DNA from: Psychrobacillus sp044762745
GTDB lineage: Bacteria; Bacillota; Bacilli; Bacillales_A; Planococcaceae
Direction of reading: 5' to 3'
Length of the DNA stretch: 64,000 nt
NCBI RefSeq assembly: GCF_044762745.1
Contig: NZ_JBIWEX010000018.1
Location: forward strand, 1 to 64,000
Shown here: in pieces, positions 52,890 to 60,764 of the stretch
Layout of the letters: every line of letters begins with the position of its first letter
Position numbering within the stretch: position 1 is the first letter of the stretch
The notes under the pieces: generated by a model
Seen by the model: only the letters and a program-made list of their open reading frames with translations
Told to the model about the DNA's origin: nothing
Database searches by the model: none
Translations under genes and position numbers: made by a program

Positions 52890-53054
52890 CTACAACTTTA
52901 AATTCTTCGTAGCTTCTGCTAATGCATTATTCACAGGCTCTTCTTGTTTATTTTGTGTTTCAACTATTTTTGTACATATTTGAAATAACTTATTATTTAG
53001 GACAAACAGTAGTGCATATTTTAAAAGGATGTTTATGAAGAGGAGAGTGGACTT
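52890..53054 (-). pseudogene. Possible C-terminal gene remnant
   Basis: A minus-strand frame of 54 codons without any start codon reads like the end of a real protein: a hydrophobic stretch (LLKYALLFVLNNK) then a charged helix-like tail ending LAEATKNLKL. It stops 11 bp before the terminator at 52835-52879. I could not assign a family. It may be chance, but amino-acid make-up and the terminator position argue for a decayed gene between the two rearranged blocks. Confidence 0.3.
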
Positions 53055-53059
53055 CTACT

Positions 53060-54505
53060 GTGGTGAAATATAAAAATAATTGGATTCCAACAAAGACACT
53101 TGAAGAAATGTCAGTGGTAGACTATGACGTCCTCATTGTGGGAAGTGGTCCTGGTGGAGGAGCAACCTTGCAGAGACTTTGTGAATTGTGGAAAAATCAA
53201 GGGGTAAAAAAAATTGGAATTCTTGAAATGGGAGATAAGTTATTCCATTCTCATTCCCTTAATATTCCCACACAGAATGTTAATACTTCAAGAGATCAAC
53301 TTCTTCCTGATAATTCAACCGTTGTAGGTGAACGATTGCCTCAATTTTCAGGAGCCAGAATGGTTTATGCACTTGGGGGAAGATCATTATTTTGGAATGC
53401 AGCGACACCGAGGCCTATTCGAGAAGAGCTCAATAAATGGCCTATTCACCCTCAGGAATTGAATGTGTATTATCGGATGGCTGAGAAATTGATGCATGTG
53501 ACAACGGATTATGCAAAAGGTTCATCGATGCAAAACAATCTTCTAAAAAGGCTCCATGCAGAAGGTATACTCGAAGCGAATGATATGCCAGTTGCTTTTG
53601 ACATGACACCTTCACGACAAGGAGAAGTCCATTCAAATCCTTGGTTCAGTTCGATCAATGCTCTTGCAGCTGCCCTTTTTGATCGACCATATGATCTTGC
53701 TATAAATTCCTATGTTTCCCGAGTAATTGTTGAAAATGGAAAAACAGCTGGTGTGGAAGTATTTTCTCTAGATAAGAAAGCTCACATTATTCGGGCAAAA
53801 AATGTAGTAGTGTCTGCGAGTACTTTAGAGACTCCACGTCTCTTGCTCAATTCTGGAATCCAAGGACCTGCTATTGGACGTTATTTAACAGGGCATGTGT
53901 CCATCATCGCTGTAGGAACAATAAGTATAGGTCAGTTTTCTGATAAACTTGGCAACTTATCTATTTTGAAATTTGAAACAAGGGAGTCTCCATATCAAAT
54001 TCAGATCTTGGGTCCAGATCAATATTTTTCATACCAGCAATTTGAAGACAAAGTGCTAAAAGATACTCTTGGGGTCGCATACGCTGCCTTTGGAAGAGTT
54101 GAACCTCAGGCGGAGAATAAAGTGTACATTGATCCATCTGCAAAGGATGAATTCGGTGTACCGTTACAACAAGTTCAATATTCTTTAAGTAATAGAGACC
54201 GTCAAGTAGCTGAACAAGTTAAGCAAGGAATTATCCAATCTGCTGCAGCTATGGGAGTTACTTTAGATACTTCTACTCTAACTCTTCGTCCACCTGGCAG
54301 TGACATGCACGAGGCTTCCACTTGCAGAATGGGTGACGATCCAAATACTTCAGCTACAAATCGCCACGGTCAAATACATGGTATGCAAGGTTTATTTGTA
54401 GCCGACAACAGTGTTCTTCCAACTCTAACTGCCGCTGGACCTGTCCTTTCCAATGTAGCTTTAGCTATACGGCTAGCAGATCATATTGTTCGTCAATCAG
54501 GATAA
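53060..54505 (+). CDS. GMC-family oxidoreductase
   Basis: This 481-residue FAD enzyme of the glucose-methanol-choline family has the N-terminal FAD motif VGSGPGGG (about residues 27-34), ALGGRSLFWNAATPR, VVVSASTLETPRLLLNSG and a C-terminal block with HEASTCRMG (catalytic His region) and FVADNSVLPT. Alcohol or sugar oxidation is inferred; substrate unknown. It is not membrane-bound and has no partner cytochrome gene nearby. GTG 53060 with AGAGGAGAG at about 13 bp is the start, though GTG 53063 is possible. It lies between the two duplicated blocks. Confidence 0.8.
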   Translation: MVKYKNNWIPTKTLEEMSVVDYDVLIVGSGPGGGATLQRLCELWKNQGVKKIGILEMGDKLFHSHSLNIPTQNVNTSRDQLLPDNSTVVGERLPQFSGARMVYALGGRSLFWNAATPRPIREELNKWPIHPQELNVYYRMAEKLMHVTTDYAKGSSMQNNLLKRLHAEGILEANDMPVAFDMTPSRQGEVHSNPWFSSINALAAALFDRPYDLAINSYVSRVIVENGKTAGVEVFSLDKKAHIIRAKNVVVSASTLETPRLLLNSGIQGPAIGRYLTGHVSIIAVGTISIGQFSDKLGNLSILKFETRESPYQIQILGPDQYFSYQQFEDKVLKDTLGVAYAAFGRVEPQAENKVYIDPSAKDEFGVPLQQVQYSLSNRDRQVAEQVKQGIIQSAAAMGVTLDTSTLTLRPPGSDMHEASTCRMGDDPNTSATNRHGQIHGMQGLFVADNSVLPTLTAAGPVLSNVALAIRLADHIVRQSG

Positions 54506-54550
54506 TCGTTTAAGAAAAGTAGTATCCATTAAACACTAAATTAGTTTATT

Positions 54551-54592
54551 TTAACCCCGTTCTAAAACTAGAATGGGGTTATGTTTGTTTTA
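54551..54592 (+). terminator. Intrinsic terminator
   Basis: AACCCCGTTCTA (54553-54564) and TAGAATGGGGTT (54569-54580), followed by ATGTTTGTTTT, end the GMC oxidoreductase transcript. Confidence 0.75.
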
Positions 54593-54611
54593 AAGAAGTA
54601 AATAAAAGTAA

Positions 54612-55259
54612 TTTAAAAATACAATACATTAAATCAAGAAGTAGAGATGGATGGACAAAAAATGCTTGTGAAAGAAGTTAAGGTTTATCCACTTCGTGTG
54701 GCAGTAAATATAGAATTTGACGAACAAAATGATATGGAAATTTTACAATTTGAAGACATGCGTATTGAAGATGAAAACGGGGAAGTATGGAGTTCCATTC
54801 AAAATGGAACAAGTGGCTTTGGCGGAGTAAACAACAAGGAAAGAACTTATTTTCTACAAAGTAACTATTTTAAAGAACCAAAGAAGCTGTATTTTAGATT
54901 CGATAAAGTGCAGGCACTGCCTAAAGAGGAAAGTTATTTACTAATTGATTTGAGTAAGAAAAAAATAATGAAAAAACCATCAGATGGCAAAATAGAAATA
55001 ACGAACATAAGCAACAATTCAGTTGAAATAAAAATCCCTCAAATAAGAGAAAATCATATGTACTCTCTTTCTTTTTGCAGATGCTGAAAACGCAGATGGA
55101 GAAAGTATCGATATGCCATCAGAAAGTATGCATGAAGATGAAAAATATAATTATTCAACGATTAGTTTGGATTCTCAAAATATTGTAAACCCAATCAAGC
55201 TTTGTTTTTCTGCATATCCGAATTATTTAGAGGGTTCTGTGTCCATTCAGATTAAATAA
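54612..55259 (+). pseudogene. DUF4179 anti-sigma gene, truncated and frameshifted copy
   Basis: The stretch repeats the 3' part of the anti-sigma gene at 51458-52114 with few substitutions (LQFEDMR and NGTSGFGGVNNKERTYFLQS are unchanged). The 5' half including the membrane segment is absent, and about 20 bp are missing after 54628. A 4-bp insertion in CTCTCTTTCTTTTTGC (about 55065-55078) shifts the frame and causes early termination near 55087. The distal part remains recognisable to the old stop TAA at 55257-55259. It is non-functional as an anti-sigma factor. Confidence 0.85.
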
Positions 55260-55264
55260 GAGGT

Positions 55265-55300
55265 AAGTGCCTAGCTTTTTATAAGCTAGGCACTTTTTTA
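55265..55300 (+). terminator. Intrinsic terminator
   Basis: AAGTGCCTAGC (55265-55275) and GCTAGGCACTT (55285-55295), followed by TTTTAT, lie directly after the pseudogene. Confidence 0.82.
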
Positions 55301-55306
55301 TGAATA

Positions 55307-55348
55307 TTTTATATGTAAATATTTATATATAAATATTTACATATAAAA
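55307..55348. promoter_or_regulatory. 42-bp perfect palindrome, probable PadR operator
   Basis: The stretch equals its own reverse complement over 42 bp, with its centre between 55327 and 55328. Each half contains ATGTAAATATTTA. PadR-type repressors bind inverted sites of the kind ATGT-N8-ACAT, and a PadR gene is in the operon. It overlaps the -35 box of the promoter at 55336-55364, so repression would block polymerase directly. Confidence 0.7.
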
Positions 55349-55364
55349 AGTATTGGAGTAAACT
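55336..55364 (+). promoter_or_regulatory. Promoter of the MFS-padR operon
   Basis: TTTACA (55336-55341), a 17-bp spacer and TAAACT (55359-55364) precede the MFS start by 28 bp. The -35 box lies in the palindrome. Confidence 0.55.
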
Positions 55365-55391
55365 ATTTTTAAAAGTAGTGGAGGTTTTTAA

Positions 55392-56600
55392 ATGCAATTA
55401 CTTCGTGAAAAAGCTTTTAGAAATTTGTTTATTGGTAGAGTGCTTAGTATATTTGCGGATTCGATCATGTTTTTTTCTTTATTAAAATGGATTGAACTTT
55501 ACTCAAGTAGCTCAAATTCTTTTACATGGTTTTATATTGCGTTTTATTTACCGATGACCATATTTGCCCTGCCAATAGGAGCTTGGTTAGAGGATAAAAC
55601 GCTTCAAAAAGTCATGGTGTTTTCGGATGGTATTCGCGTTTTCATTATAGTACTATTTTTATTAACGATGAGCTTCATCCAGGTAGAATGGACTTATTTG
55701 TTATTAATGATCGTTAGTCTATTAAGCTTGTTTTTTGTTCCGGCAAGTCAGTCCATATTACCATTTGTTGTAAAGCATGAAAAACGTCCAAAAGCAAATA
55801 GTTTATTTCAACTAGGATTTACGGTCGTAAGAATTATTGGACAAATTACTACAGCTGCACTTATAAAACTTGGAATTCCAATCCCTGTTCTATTGATGAT
55901 TGTTGCCAGTTGCTTATTGCTATCGTTATTATATATTTGGAACGTAAAGCCATGGTTTCGTAAAGAGGCTTCAGAGACAAAAGGCCAATGGAGAATGATG
56001 GAGGATGGAATACGTTATATAGCAACTCACAAGACGTTAAAGCCACTTTTTCTACTACTCGCTTTTGCAATGCTTATTGTGTCGTCTATCGATCTTGTAT
56101 TAATTTCTTTTTTAACAGAGCATTTAAAAGTTGGAGTAGAAAATTTAAGTTTTATAGGAACGTCTTCTTTGATAGGTATAGTTATAGGGGCAAGTATTAC
56201 ACCAAAATTGTATCGTAAAGTAGATAGGAAAAATCTTATAGTTCCATCCCTATTTGCTATATGCTTTATATTAGGTGCTCTTCTGTTTGTAAAGACTTGG
56301 TGGTTCATCCTGCCTCTATTCACGATGCAAGGAATAGCTGTAGGTTTGTATCAAGTAACGTTTGTTACCTATTTGCAGGACGTTGTTGCAAAAGAAAACT
56401 ATACGAGAACTTTTAGTTTGTTTCATATGATTACCAGTTCAACGGCATTACCTGGGATAATCTTGATGGGGTTATTTTTAAATAAACTAGGCACGCTGAA
56501 TTCAATTATAATAATGGTTAGTGCTCTCTTGCTTTTAGCAGTCGCAAGTTGCTTTACAATACCTGCTCTTGGCAAAGGAGAGATAGAAATACCATCATAA
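55392..56600 (+). CDS. MFS transporter
   Basis: This 402-residue protein has twelve membrane helices in the MFS pattern and belongs to the enterobactin-exporter/MDR-like MFS_3 type. The loop motif ALPIGAWLEDKTLQKVMVFSDGIR (residues 60-83) corresponds to the conserved cytosolic loop between helices 2 and 3. Drug or siderophore export is inferred. GTGGAGG precedes ATG 55392. The PadR gene begins 17 bp after its stop in the same operon, so it is probably the regulated efflux target. Confidence 0.83.
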   Translation: MQLLREKAFRNLFIGRVLSIFADSIMFFSLLKWIELYSSSSNSFTWFYIAFYLPMTIFALPIGAWLEDKTLQKVMVFSDGIRVFIIVLFLLTMSFIQVEWTYLLLMIVSLLSLFFVPASQSILPFVVKHEKRPKANSLFQLGFTVVRIIGQITTAALIKLGIPIPVLLMIVASCLLLSLLYIWNVKPWFRKEASETKGQWRMMEDGIRYIATHKTLKPLFLLLAFAMLIVSSIDLVLISFLTEHLKVGVENLSFIGTSSLIGIVIGASITPKLYRKVDRKNLIVPSLFAICFILGALLFVKTWWFILPLFTMQGIAVGLYQVTFVTYLQDVVAKENYTRTFSLFHMITSSTALPGIILMGLFLNKLGTLNSIIIMVSALLLLAVASCFTIPALGKGEIEIPS

Positions 56601-56617
56601 AAGAGGAGCGGGAAAAA

Positions 56618-57271
56618 TTGTCCTTAAAATATGGAATGCTAGGGCTTTTAAGTAAATGGGAAGCAACAGGTTATGATATTAAAAAAGAATTCGATGATTT
56701 TATGAGCATTTTTTGGCATACTCATCTTTCTCAAATATATCCAGAGTTAAGTAAATTAGAGAAAGAAAAATTGATTGAGAGTAAAATGATCCCACAGAAC
56801 GGCAAACCAGATAAGAAATTATATTCTATAACAGATGCAGGGAGAAAAGAGTTATATCAATGGTTAGAGGCTCCATCAGAAACTCCGAATGTAAAAGACT
56901 CTTTTTTGATGCAGACATTCTTCATGGATAATCTCTCGCTAGAAGACGTTCTTTTCCAATTAAAACATTACCAAAAGCAACGAGAAGCAAGGTTAGAAAA
57001 GTTAAAACAAACGTTATATGAACAGTGGCAAATGATTAAAGAAAAAAACGAGTTCTCTACTCGATTGTTAATGAGTTCAGCTGTGTTAAAGAGAGGGCTG
57101 GATCAAGAAGAAGAATATATTCTTTGGTGCAAACGAACAATAGAGTTTGTTGAATCGCTTGAGTATCTATGGAATTTAGAAGAAAGTAATGATTGCGCAA
57201 CAATTAATGAAGTAGAGGAAGCATTTTATCGATACTTTGAAGTAGAAGACTTGGATGAATTAAAGAACTGA
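56618..57271 (+). CDS. PadR-family transcriptional regulator
   Basis: This 217-residue PadR protein has an N-terminal wHTH (YGMLGLLSKWEATGYDIKKEF, residues 5-25; wing near KPDKKLYSITDAG) and a long C-terminal helical dimerisation domain (about 100-200, VirR/PadR_C type). TTG 56618 follows AAGAGGAG at about 9 bp and gives the normal N-terminus. It likely represses the MFS-padR operon via the palindrome at 55307-55348 and is released by an effector, perhaps a substrate of the pump. Confidence 0.83.
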   Translation: MSLKYGMLGLLSKWEATGYDIKKEFDDFMSIFWHTHLSQIYPELSKLEKEKLIESKMIPQNGKPDKKLYSITDAGRKELYQWLEAPSETPNVKDSFLMQTFFMDNLSLEDVLFQLKHYQKQREARLEKLKQTLYEQWQMIKEKNEFSTRLLMSSAVLKRGLDQEEEYILWCKRTIEFVESLEYLWNLEESNDCATINEVEEAFYRYFEVEDLDELKN

Positions 57272-57339
57272 TTTGTGATAAGGCTAATGATAGAGCTTTA
57301 TTTTAGAGAGAATAGCTAGACAAGTTGAAATCCCAAAAT

Positions 57340-57382
57340 AACAAAACGCCAAGGAAATCTTATTCCATGGCGTTTTTGTTTT
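57340..57382. terminator. Bidirectional terminator
   Basis: AAAACGCCAAGGAA (57343-57356) and TTCCATGGCGTTTTT (from 57363) form a hairpin serving padR and the convergent xre-cupin gene. A closely related hairpin lies beside the truncated xre copy (about 52312-52346). Confidence 0.75.
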
Positions 57383-57386
57383 ATTC

Positions 57387-57914
57387 TTAACGATTATCTT
57401 CCTTATAAACCGCAATGAGTAATACAGCAACGTCTTCCCCAATATTTTTTACAAAGTGAGGTACGCTAGCATTCCAACTGAATGAATCGCCTTCATGCAC
57501 AATAACCGAATCTTCTCCTTGTTCTGCAAGGACAATTCCCTTAAGGACAATATGGCTTTCTTCTCCTTCGTGCGCAATTGCTTCACCGGTTGATGCACCG
57601 GGTGCTAATTCCACGTGCATCATTCGTAGTCCACTTTGGGACGTAAGATGTTCTATTTTAATATCATTATGTGTCGTATACACTCGCTCGGACTTCCTTA
57701 CTACTTTCATATGTTCCTTTTTTTCAAGTAGTAAATATGGCAATGGAACATCCAAATAGTTTGCTATTGTTTGTAACGTATTGAGGGAAGGGGAAGTATT
57801 ATCGTTTTCGATGTTACTGATAAATCCTTTTGACAGCCCGATTTGTTCACTCATTTGCGCAATGGTAATCTTTTTTCGTTTCCGTATATCGCGGATTTTG
57901 GAGCCGATTTCCAT
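57387..57914 (-). CDS. XRE-cupin transcriptional regulator
   Basis: This 175-residue protein has an N-terminal XRE HTH (about 5-65, with AQMSEQIGLSKGFISNIEND) and a C-terminal cupin_2 domain (about 95-170, with metal-site candidates HEGEESH and the late PHF). Such regulators sense small ligands through the cupin. GAGGGAT lies upstream of ATG 57914. It is divergent from doxX across 232 bp that holds an inverted repeat at 57948-57976. A damaged copy is at 52359-52682. Confidence 0.85.
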   Translation of the reverse strand: MEIGSKIRDIRKRKKITIAQMSEQIGLSKGFISNIENDNTSPSLNTLQTIANYLDVPLPYLLLEKKEHMKVVRKSERVYTTHNDIKIEHLTSQSGLRMMHVELAPGASTGEAIAHEGEESHIVLKGIVLAEQGEDSVIVHEGDSFSWNASVPHFVKNIGEDVAVLLIAVYKEDNR

Positions 57915-57947
57915 GTGTATCCCTCCCTAAATAGTTTTATAGTGCAT

Positions 57948-57976
57948 ATATCGTAACACAAAATTGTTGACGATAT
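57948..57976. promoter_or_regulatory. Inverted repeat, possible XRE operator
   Basis: ATATCGTAACA (57948-57958) and TGTTGACGATAT (57965-57976) form an inverted repeat with a one-base bulge, 34 bp upstream of the xre-cupin start. A second CGAT/ATCG-containing stretch follows. Autoregulation is inferred. Confidence 0.4.
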
Positions 57977-58146
57977 CTATAATACGATGTTATCTTATAA
58001 GAAATAAATATTCTTAATAGAAAACTATTATTTCGTTGAATGGGCCCAATAGAAAACAAGGAATATTTTTTTGCTCAAATTGTTCACCTATATGAATAAA
58101 ATATTTTTAAACGAATAAAAAGTTAACGACGAAAGAAGGAAATGAA

Positions 58147-58539
58147 ATGGACAAATTAGGAATTAGTACATTGTTATTAAGACTTGTGTTAGGAATCAGC
58201 TTTTTTATACACGGACTTGTAAAATTTAAAGATGGTATCGCTAATATTGTAGGATGGTTTGACAGCATTGGAATTTTTGGTTTCTTTGCTTATGCAGTAG
58301 CTACATTGGAATTGGTTGGTGGAATTGCACTTATATTAGGAATTGGAACTCGTGTATTTTCGGCGTTATTTATTGTATTAATGATCGGTGCCATAGTAAA
58401 AGTAAAATTTGCTATCGGATTTTTAGGGACACCTGAGATGGCAGGTTATGAACTAGACCTAGCATTTTTAGTTATTGCTCTATTTTTAGCGATAAATGGG
58501 AGTAAGTTTCTATCAATTGACGAAGTCCTTTTTAAATAA
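58147..58539 (+). CDS. DoxX-family membrane protein, MhqP-like
   Basis: This 130-residue protein has four membrane helices in DoxX form: LLRLVLGISFFIHGLVKF, YAVATLELVGGIALILG and a final AINGSKFLSIDE. MhqP of B. subtilis, in the quinone-inducible mhqNOP operon, has this fold and near-identical segments as I recall it. It likely supports quinone or thiol-stress defence at the membrane. AAGGAAATGAA precedes ATG 58147. Divergent from the XRE-cupin regulator and followed by a terminator. Part of it is repeated at 52683-52793. Confidence 0.82.
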   Translation: MDKLGISTLLLRLVLGISFFIHGLVKFKDGIANIVGWFDSIGIFGFFAYAVATLELVGGIALILGIGTRVFSALFIVLMIGAIVKVKFAIGFLGTPEMAGYELDLAFLVIALFLAINGSKFLSIDEVLFK

Positions 58540-58555
58540 AACAATTTTGAATCAA

Positions 58556-58599
58556 ACAAAACTAGTCAATTCATGCAAAAAATTGGCTAGTTTTTTTAC
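58556..58599 (+). terminator. Intrinsic terminator
   Basis: AAACTAGTCAATT (58559-58571) and AATTGGCTAGTTT (58580-58592), with one mismatch and followed by TTTT, end doxX. Confidence 0.75.
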
Positions 58600-58643
58600 T
58601 TGAAGGAACCTATAAACTAAGTATTAATAATAGGATAAATGCA

Positions 58644-58673
58644 TTGACAATGAACTTCCGTGTATGATACTAT
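58644..58673 (+). promoter_or_regulatory. Promoter of the FMN reductase-dioxygenase operon
   Basis: A perfect TTGACA (58644-58649) is 18 bp from the extended -10 box TGATACTAT (TACTAT 58668-58673). The leader to the first clear gene is long (about 340 bp) and holds a small frame at 58822. Confidence 0.65.
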
Positions 58674-58691
58674 TACTTTGAATTAAAGATA
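58674..58691. promoter_or_regulatory. Putative MhqR-type operator
   Basis: The 18-bp site TACTTTGAATTAAAGATA starts immediately after the -10 box. Read in reverse it shares the 11-base run TATCTTTAATT with the site at 234-244, and 14 of 18 positions overall. Both sites lie in the same position relative to their promoters. Confidence 0.5.
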
Positions 58692-58821
58692 TCTTAATTA
58701 AATATACACTGAATATTAATCTGATTGATTATTATGAACAAATTGAACATCATCCAGAGAAAATAAATTTTTTTCATTAATATCTTGAAATAGAGAATCA
58801 TTAATTGGAGATAAAAACGAG

Positions 58822-59016
58822 ATGGAAAAGGCCAACACTATGTTGGTTACTGATGAATTTAACAGGGGATCAAATCAGGTATATCCTGGAAAATGCACCA
58901 TTACCATTGGGGGTGCGATCAGAGGAATAGCATTTAATCATATTCGTATTGCTCAATTTGATTACTTTAAAGAAATATTGGAAAAAATTAATACTACTTA
59001 TAAGGAGGTGAAATAG
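58822..59016 (+). CDS. Unrecognised 64-residue ORF in the operon leader
   Basis: ATG 58822 lies about 11 bp after TTGGAG and opens a frame that runs to 59016, where the ribosome site of the next gene (AAGGAGGTG) lies in its final codons. The protein has ITIGGAIRGIAFNHIRIAQ and a helical end (FDYFKEILEKINTTYKEV) that look like natural protein, perhaps the C-terminal piece of a larger lost gene. I do not recognise it. It could be a real small gene, a remnant or a leader ORF. Confidence 0.4.
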   Translation: MEKANTMLVTDEFNRGSNQVYPGKCTITIGGAIRGIAFNHIRIAQFDYFKEILEKINTTYKEVK

Positions 59017-59020
59017 AAAA

Positions 59021-59626
59021 ATGGGATTTTTAAATAAATTATTTGGAACACAAGAACAACAATCAGAGGAGGAAAAAACAATGACAAAATCAAATATAGG
59101 TATTATTTTAGGATCAACACGTGAGGGACGCGTAAGTCCACAAGTAGGGGCATGGGTAAAAGAATTAGCAGATAAACGTGGAGATGCAAATTACACTATT
59201 ATCGATATCGCAGATTACAAATTACCACTTTTAGGTGAAGCAGGCGGCGACGCATCAGGTGCAGCAGCATGGTCAGAAATCATTTCTAAACAAGACGGAT
59301 TCGTATTCATCGTTCAAGAATACAATCACTCGATTACAGGAGCACTTAAAAATGCTTTGGATTACTTACGTGAGGAATGGAACAACAAAGCAGCAGGTAT
59401 CGTATCATACGGTTCAGTAGGTGGGGCTCGTGCAACAGAACATTTACGTGGTATTTTAAGTGAATTACTAGTAGCACATGTACGTGTACATCCTGCATTA
59501 TCACTATTTACTGACTTCGAAAACGGTACAGACTTCAAACCAGCTGCTGTTCAAGCGGATTCAGTAAACCAAATGTTAGACCAAGTTATTCCTTGGACTA
59601 CTGCATTAAATACAGTACGTAAATAA
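59021..59626 (+). CDS. NAD(P)H-dependent FMN/quinone reductase
   Basis: This 201-residue (or 181-residue) flavodoxin-like protein has LGSTREGRVSPQVG (FMN phosphate loop), FVIVQEYNHSITGALKNALDYL and GIVSYGSVGGARA. Family members reduce FMN, azo dyes, chromate or quinones. Two starts are possible: ATG 59021 after AAGGAGGTG (11 bp), or ATG 59081 after GAGGAGG (7 bp), the latter matching the usual family N-terminus. The added 20 residues begin MGFLNKLFG. It is the first clear enzyme of the aromatic-stress operon. Confidence 0.84.
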   Translation: MGFLNKLFGTQEQQSEEEKTMTKSNIGIILGSTREGRVSPQVGAWVKELADKRGDANYTIIDIADYKLPLLGEAGGDASGAAAWSEIISKQDGFVFIVQEYNHSITGALKNALDYLREEWNNKAAGIVSYGSVGGARATEHLRGILSELLVAHVRVHPALSLFTDFENGTDFKPAAVQADSVNQMLDQVIPWTTALNTVRK

Positions 59627-59776
59627 ATTTATCATATGTAATTCTTTACAAGTCACAAAATGTGCATGAGCGCATGTACATTTTGTGATAAATATAAATA
59701 AATTTTGAGCAAAACTATCAAGTATTTTGAAGGTTTTGCTCAGAATTTATACAAACAAAGAAAGGGAGGAAGCATG

Positions 59777-60718
59777 ATGAACAAGATAGCAGGACATCAT
59801 CATATTTCCATGATTACGAAAAAAGGGCAACAAAACAATCAGTTTTATCAAAAAGTGCTCGGACTTCGTAGAGTGAAAAAAACTGTCAATCAAGATGATC
59901 CGAGCATGTATCATCTGTTTTATGGAGATTTAACGGGAAGTGCCGGAACAGAGCTATCTTTTTTTGAAATACCCATGGTCGGAAGTACAAAAAGAGGAAC
60001 GAATGCTATTACGCGAATTGCTTTACTCGTCCCATCATATGATAGTTTACTATATTGGAAGAATAGATTTGAATTACTCGATGTACGACATGGGGAGCTG
60101 ACCATTTACGCAGGACGTGATGCACTCCACTTTGAAGATTGCGAGGGATTACGACTTGTCCTTCTAAATAATAATGGGGAGGAAGTACCAGCATTTTGGC
60201 AGTCTTGGGATGATTCAATTGTTGTAGAAGAACATCGTATTTTAGGAATGGGTGCTGTGGAAATGACTGTGCAATCACTTCGTAGCCTAGCGAATGTATT
60301 AGAGAATCTGTTTGGCTATGAACTTGCTTCGCAGAAAGACAACGAAGCTATCTACCAGTCCGTAAAAGGGCAGGCTTTTGGTGAGATTGTCATTGTGGAG
60401 CAAGATGGTCCAAAAGAAAAGCCTGGAAAAGGCAGTGTGCATCATGTGGCTATCCGTGTGAAAGATGGCGAGGAGCTAAGGAAGTGGCACCAACGTATTC
60501 AAGATTTTGGATTTGACGTAATGAAAATAACAGACCGTTACTATTTTGAGAGTTTATATTTTAGAGAAAAAAACGGAATTTTGTTTGAACTAGCGACAGA
60601 CGGGCCTGGATTTACAGTAGATTCGACCATTGAATCCCTAGGTAAAGAGCTAGACTTACCACCATTTCTAGAAAGCAAGCGCGCGGAAATCGAGGCAAAA
60701 TTAGAACCGATTGAGTAA
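59777..60718 (+). CDS. VOC-type ring-cleaving dioxygenase, MhqO-like (1)
   Basis: This 313-residue protein has two glyoxalase/VOC repeats. Metal-ligand candidates are His in AGHHHIS (about residue 6), His in SVHHVAIRV (about 220) and Glu in LFELATDGPGF (about 270). It resembles MhqO/LinE-type hydroquinone dioxygenases, which open hydroquinone rings. ATG 59777, with GGGAGG 7 bp before it, is taken; ATG 59774 is possible. The next gene starts 46 bp after its stop and is a diverged paralogue. Confidence 0.82.
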   Translation: MNKIAGHHHISMITKKGQQNNQFYQKVLGLRRVKKTVNQDDPSMYHLFYGDLTGSAGTELSFFEIPMVGSTKRGTNAITRIALLVPSYDSLLYWKNRFELLDVRHGELTIYAGRDALHFEDCEGLRLVLLNNNGEEVPAFWQSWDDSIVVEEHRILGMGAVEMTVQSLRSLANVLENLFGYELASQKDNEAIYQSVKGQAFGEIVIVEQDGPKEKPGKGSVHHVAIRVKDGEELRKWHQRIQDFGFDVMKITDRYYFESLYFREKNGILFELATDGPGFTVDSTIESLGKELDLPPFLESKRAEIEAKLEPIE

Positions 60719-60764
60719 AGTTAAGACGCGGAATTTGTTAAATTCAACTAAGGAGGAGATAATA

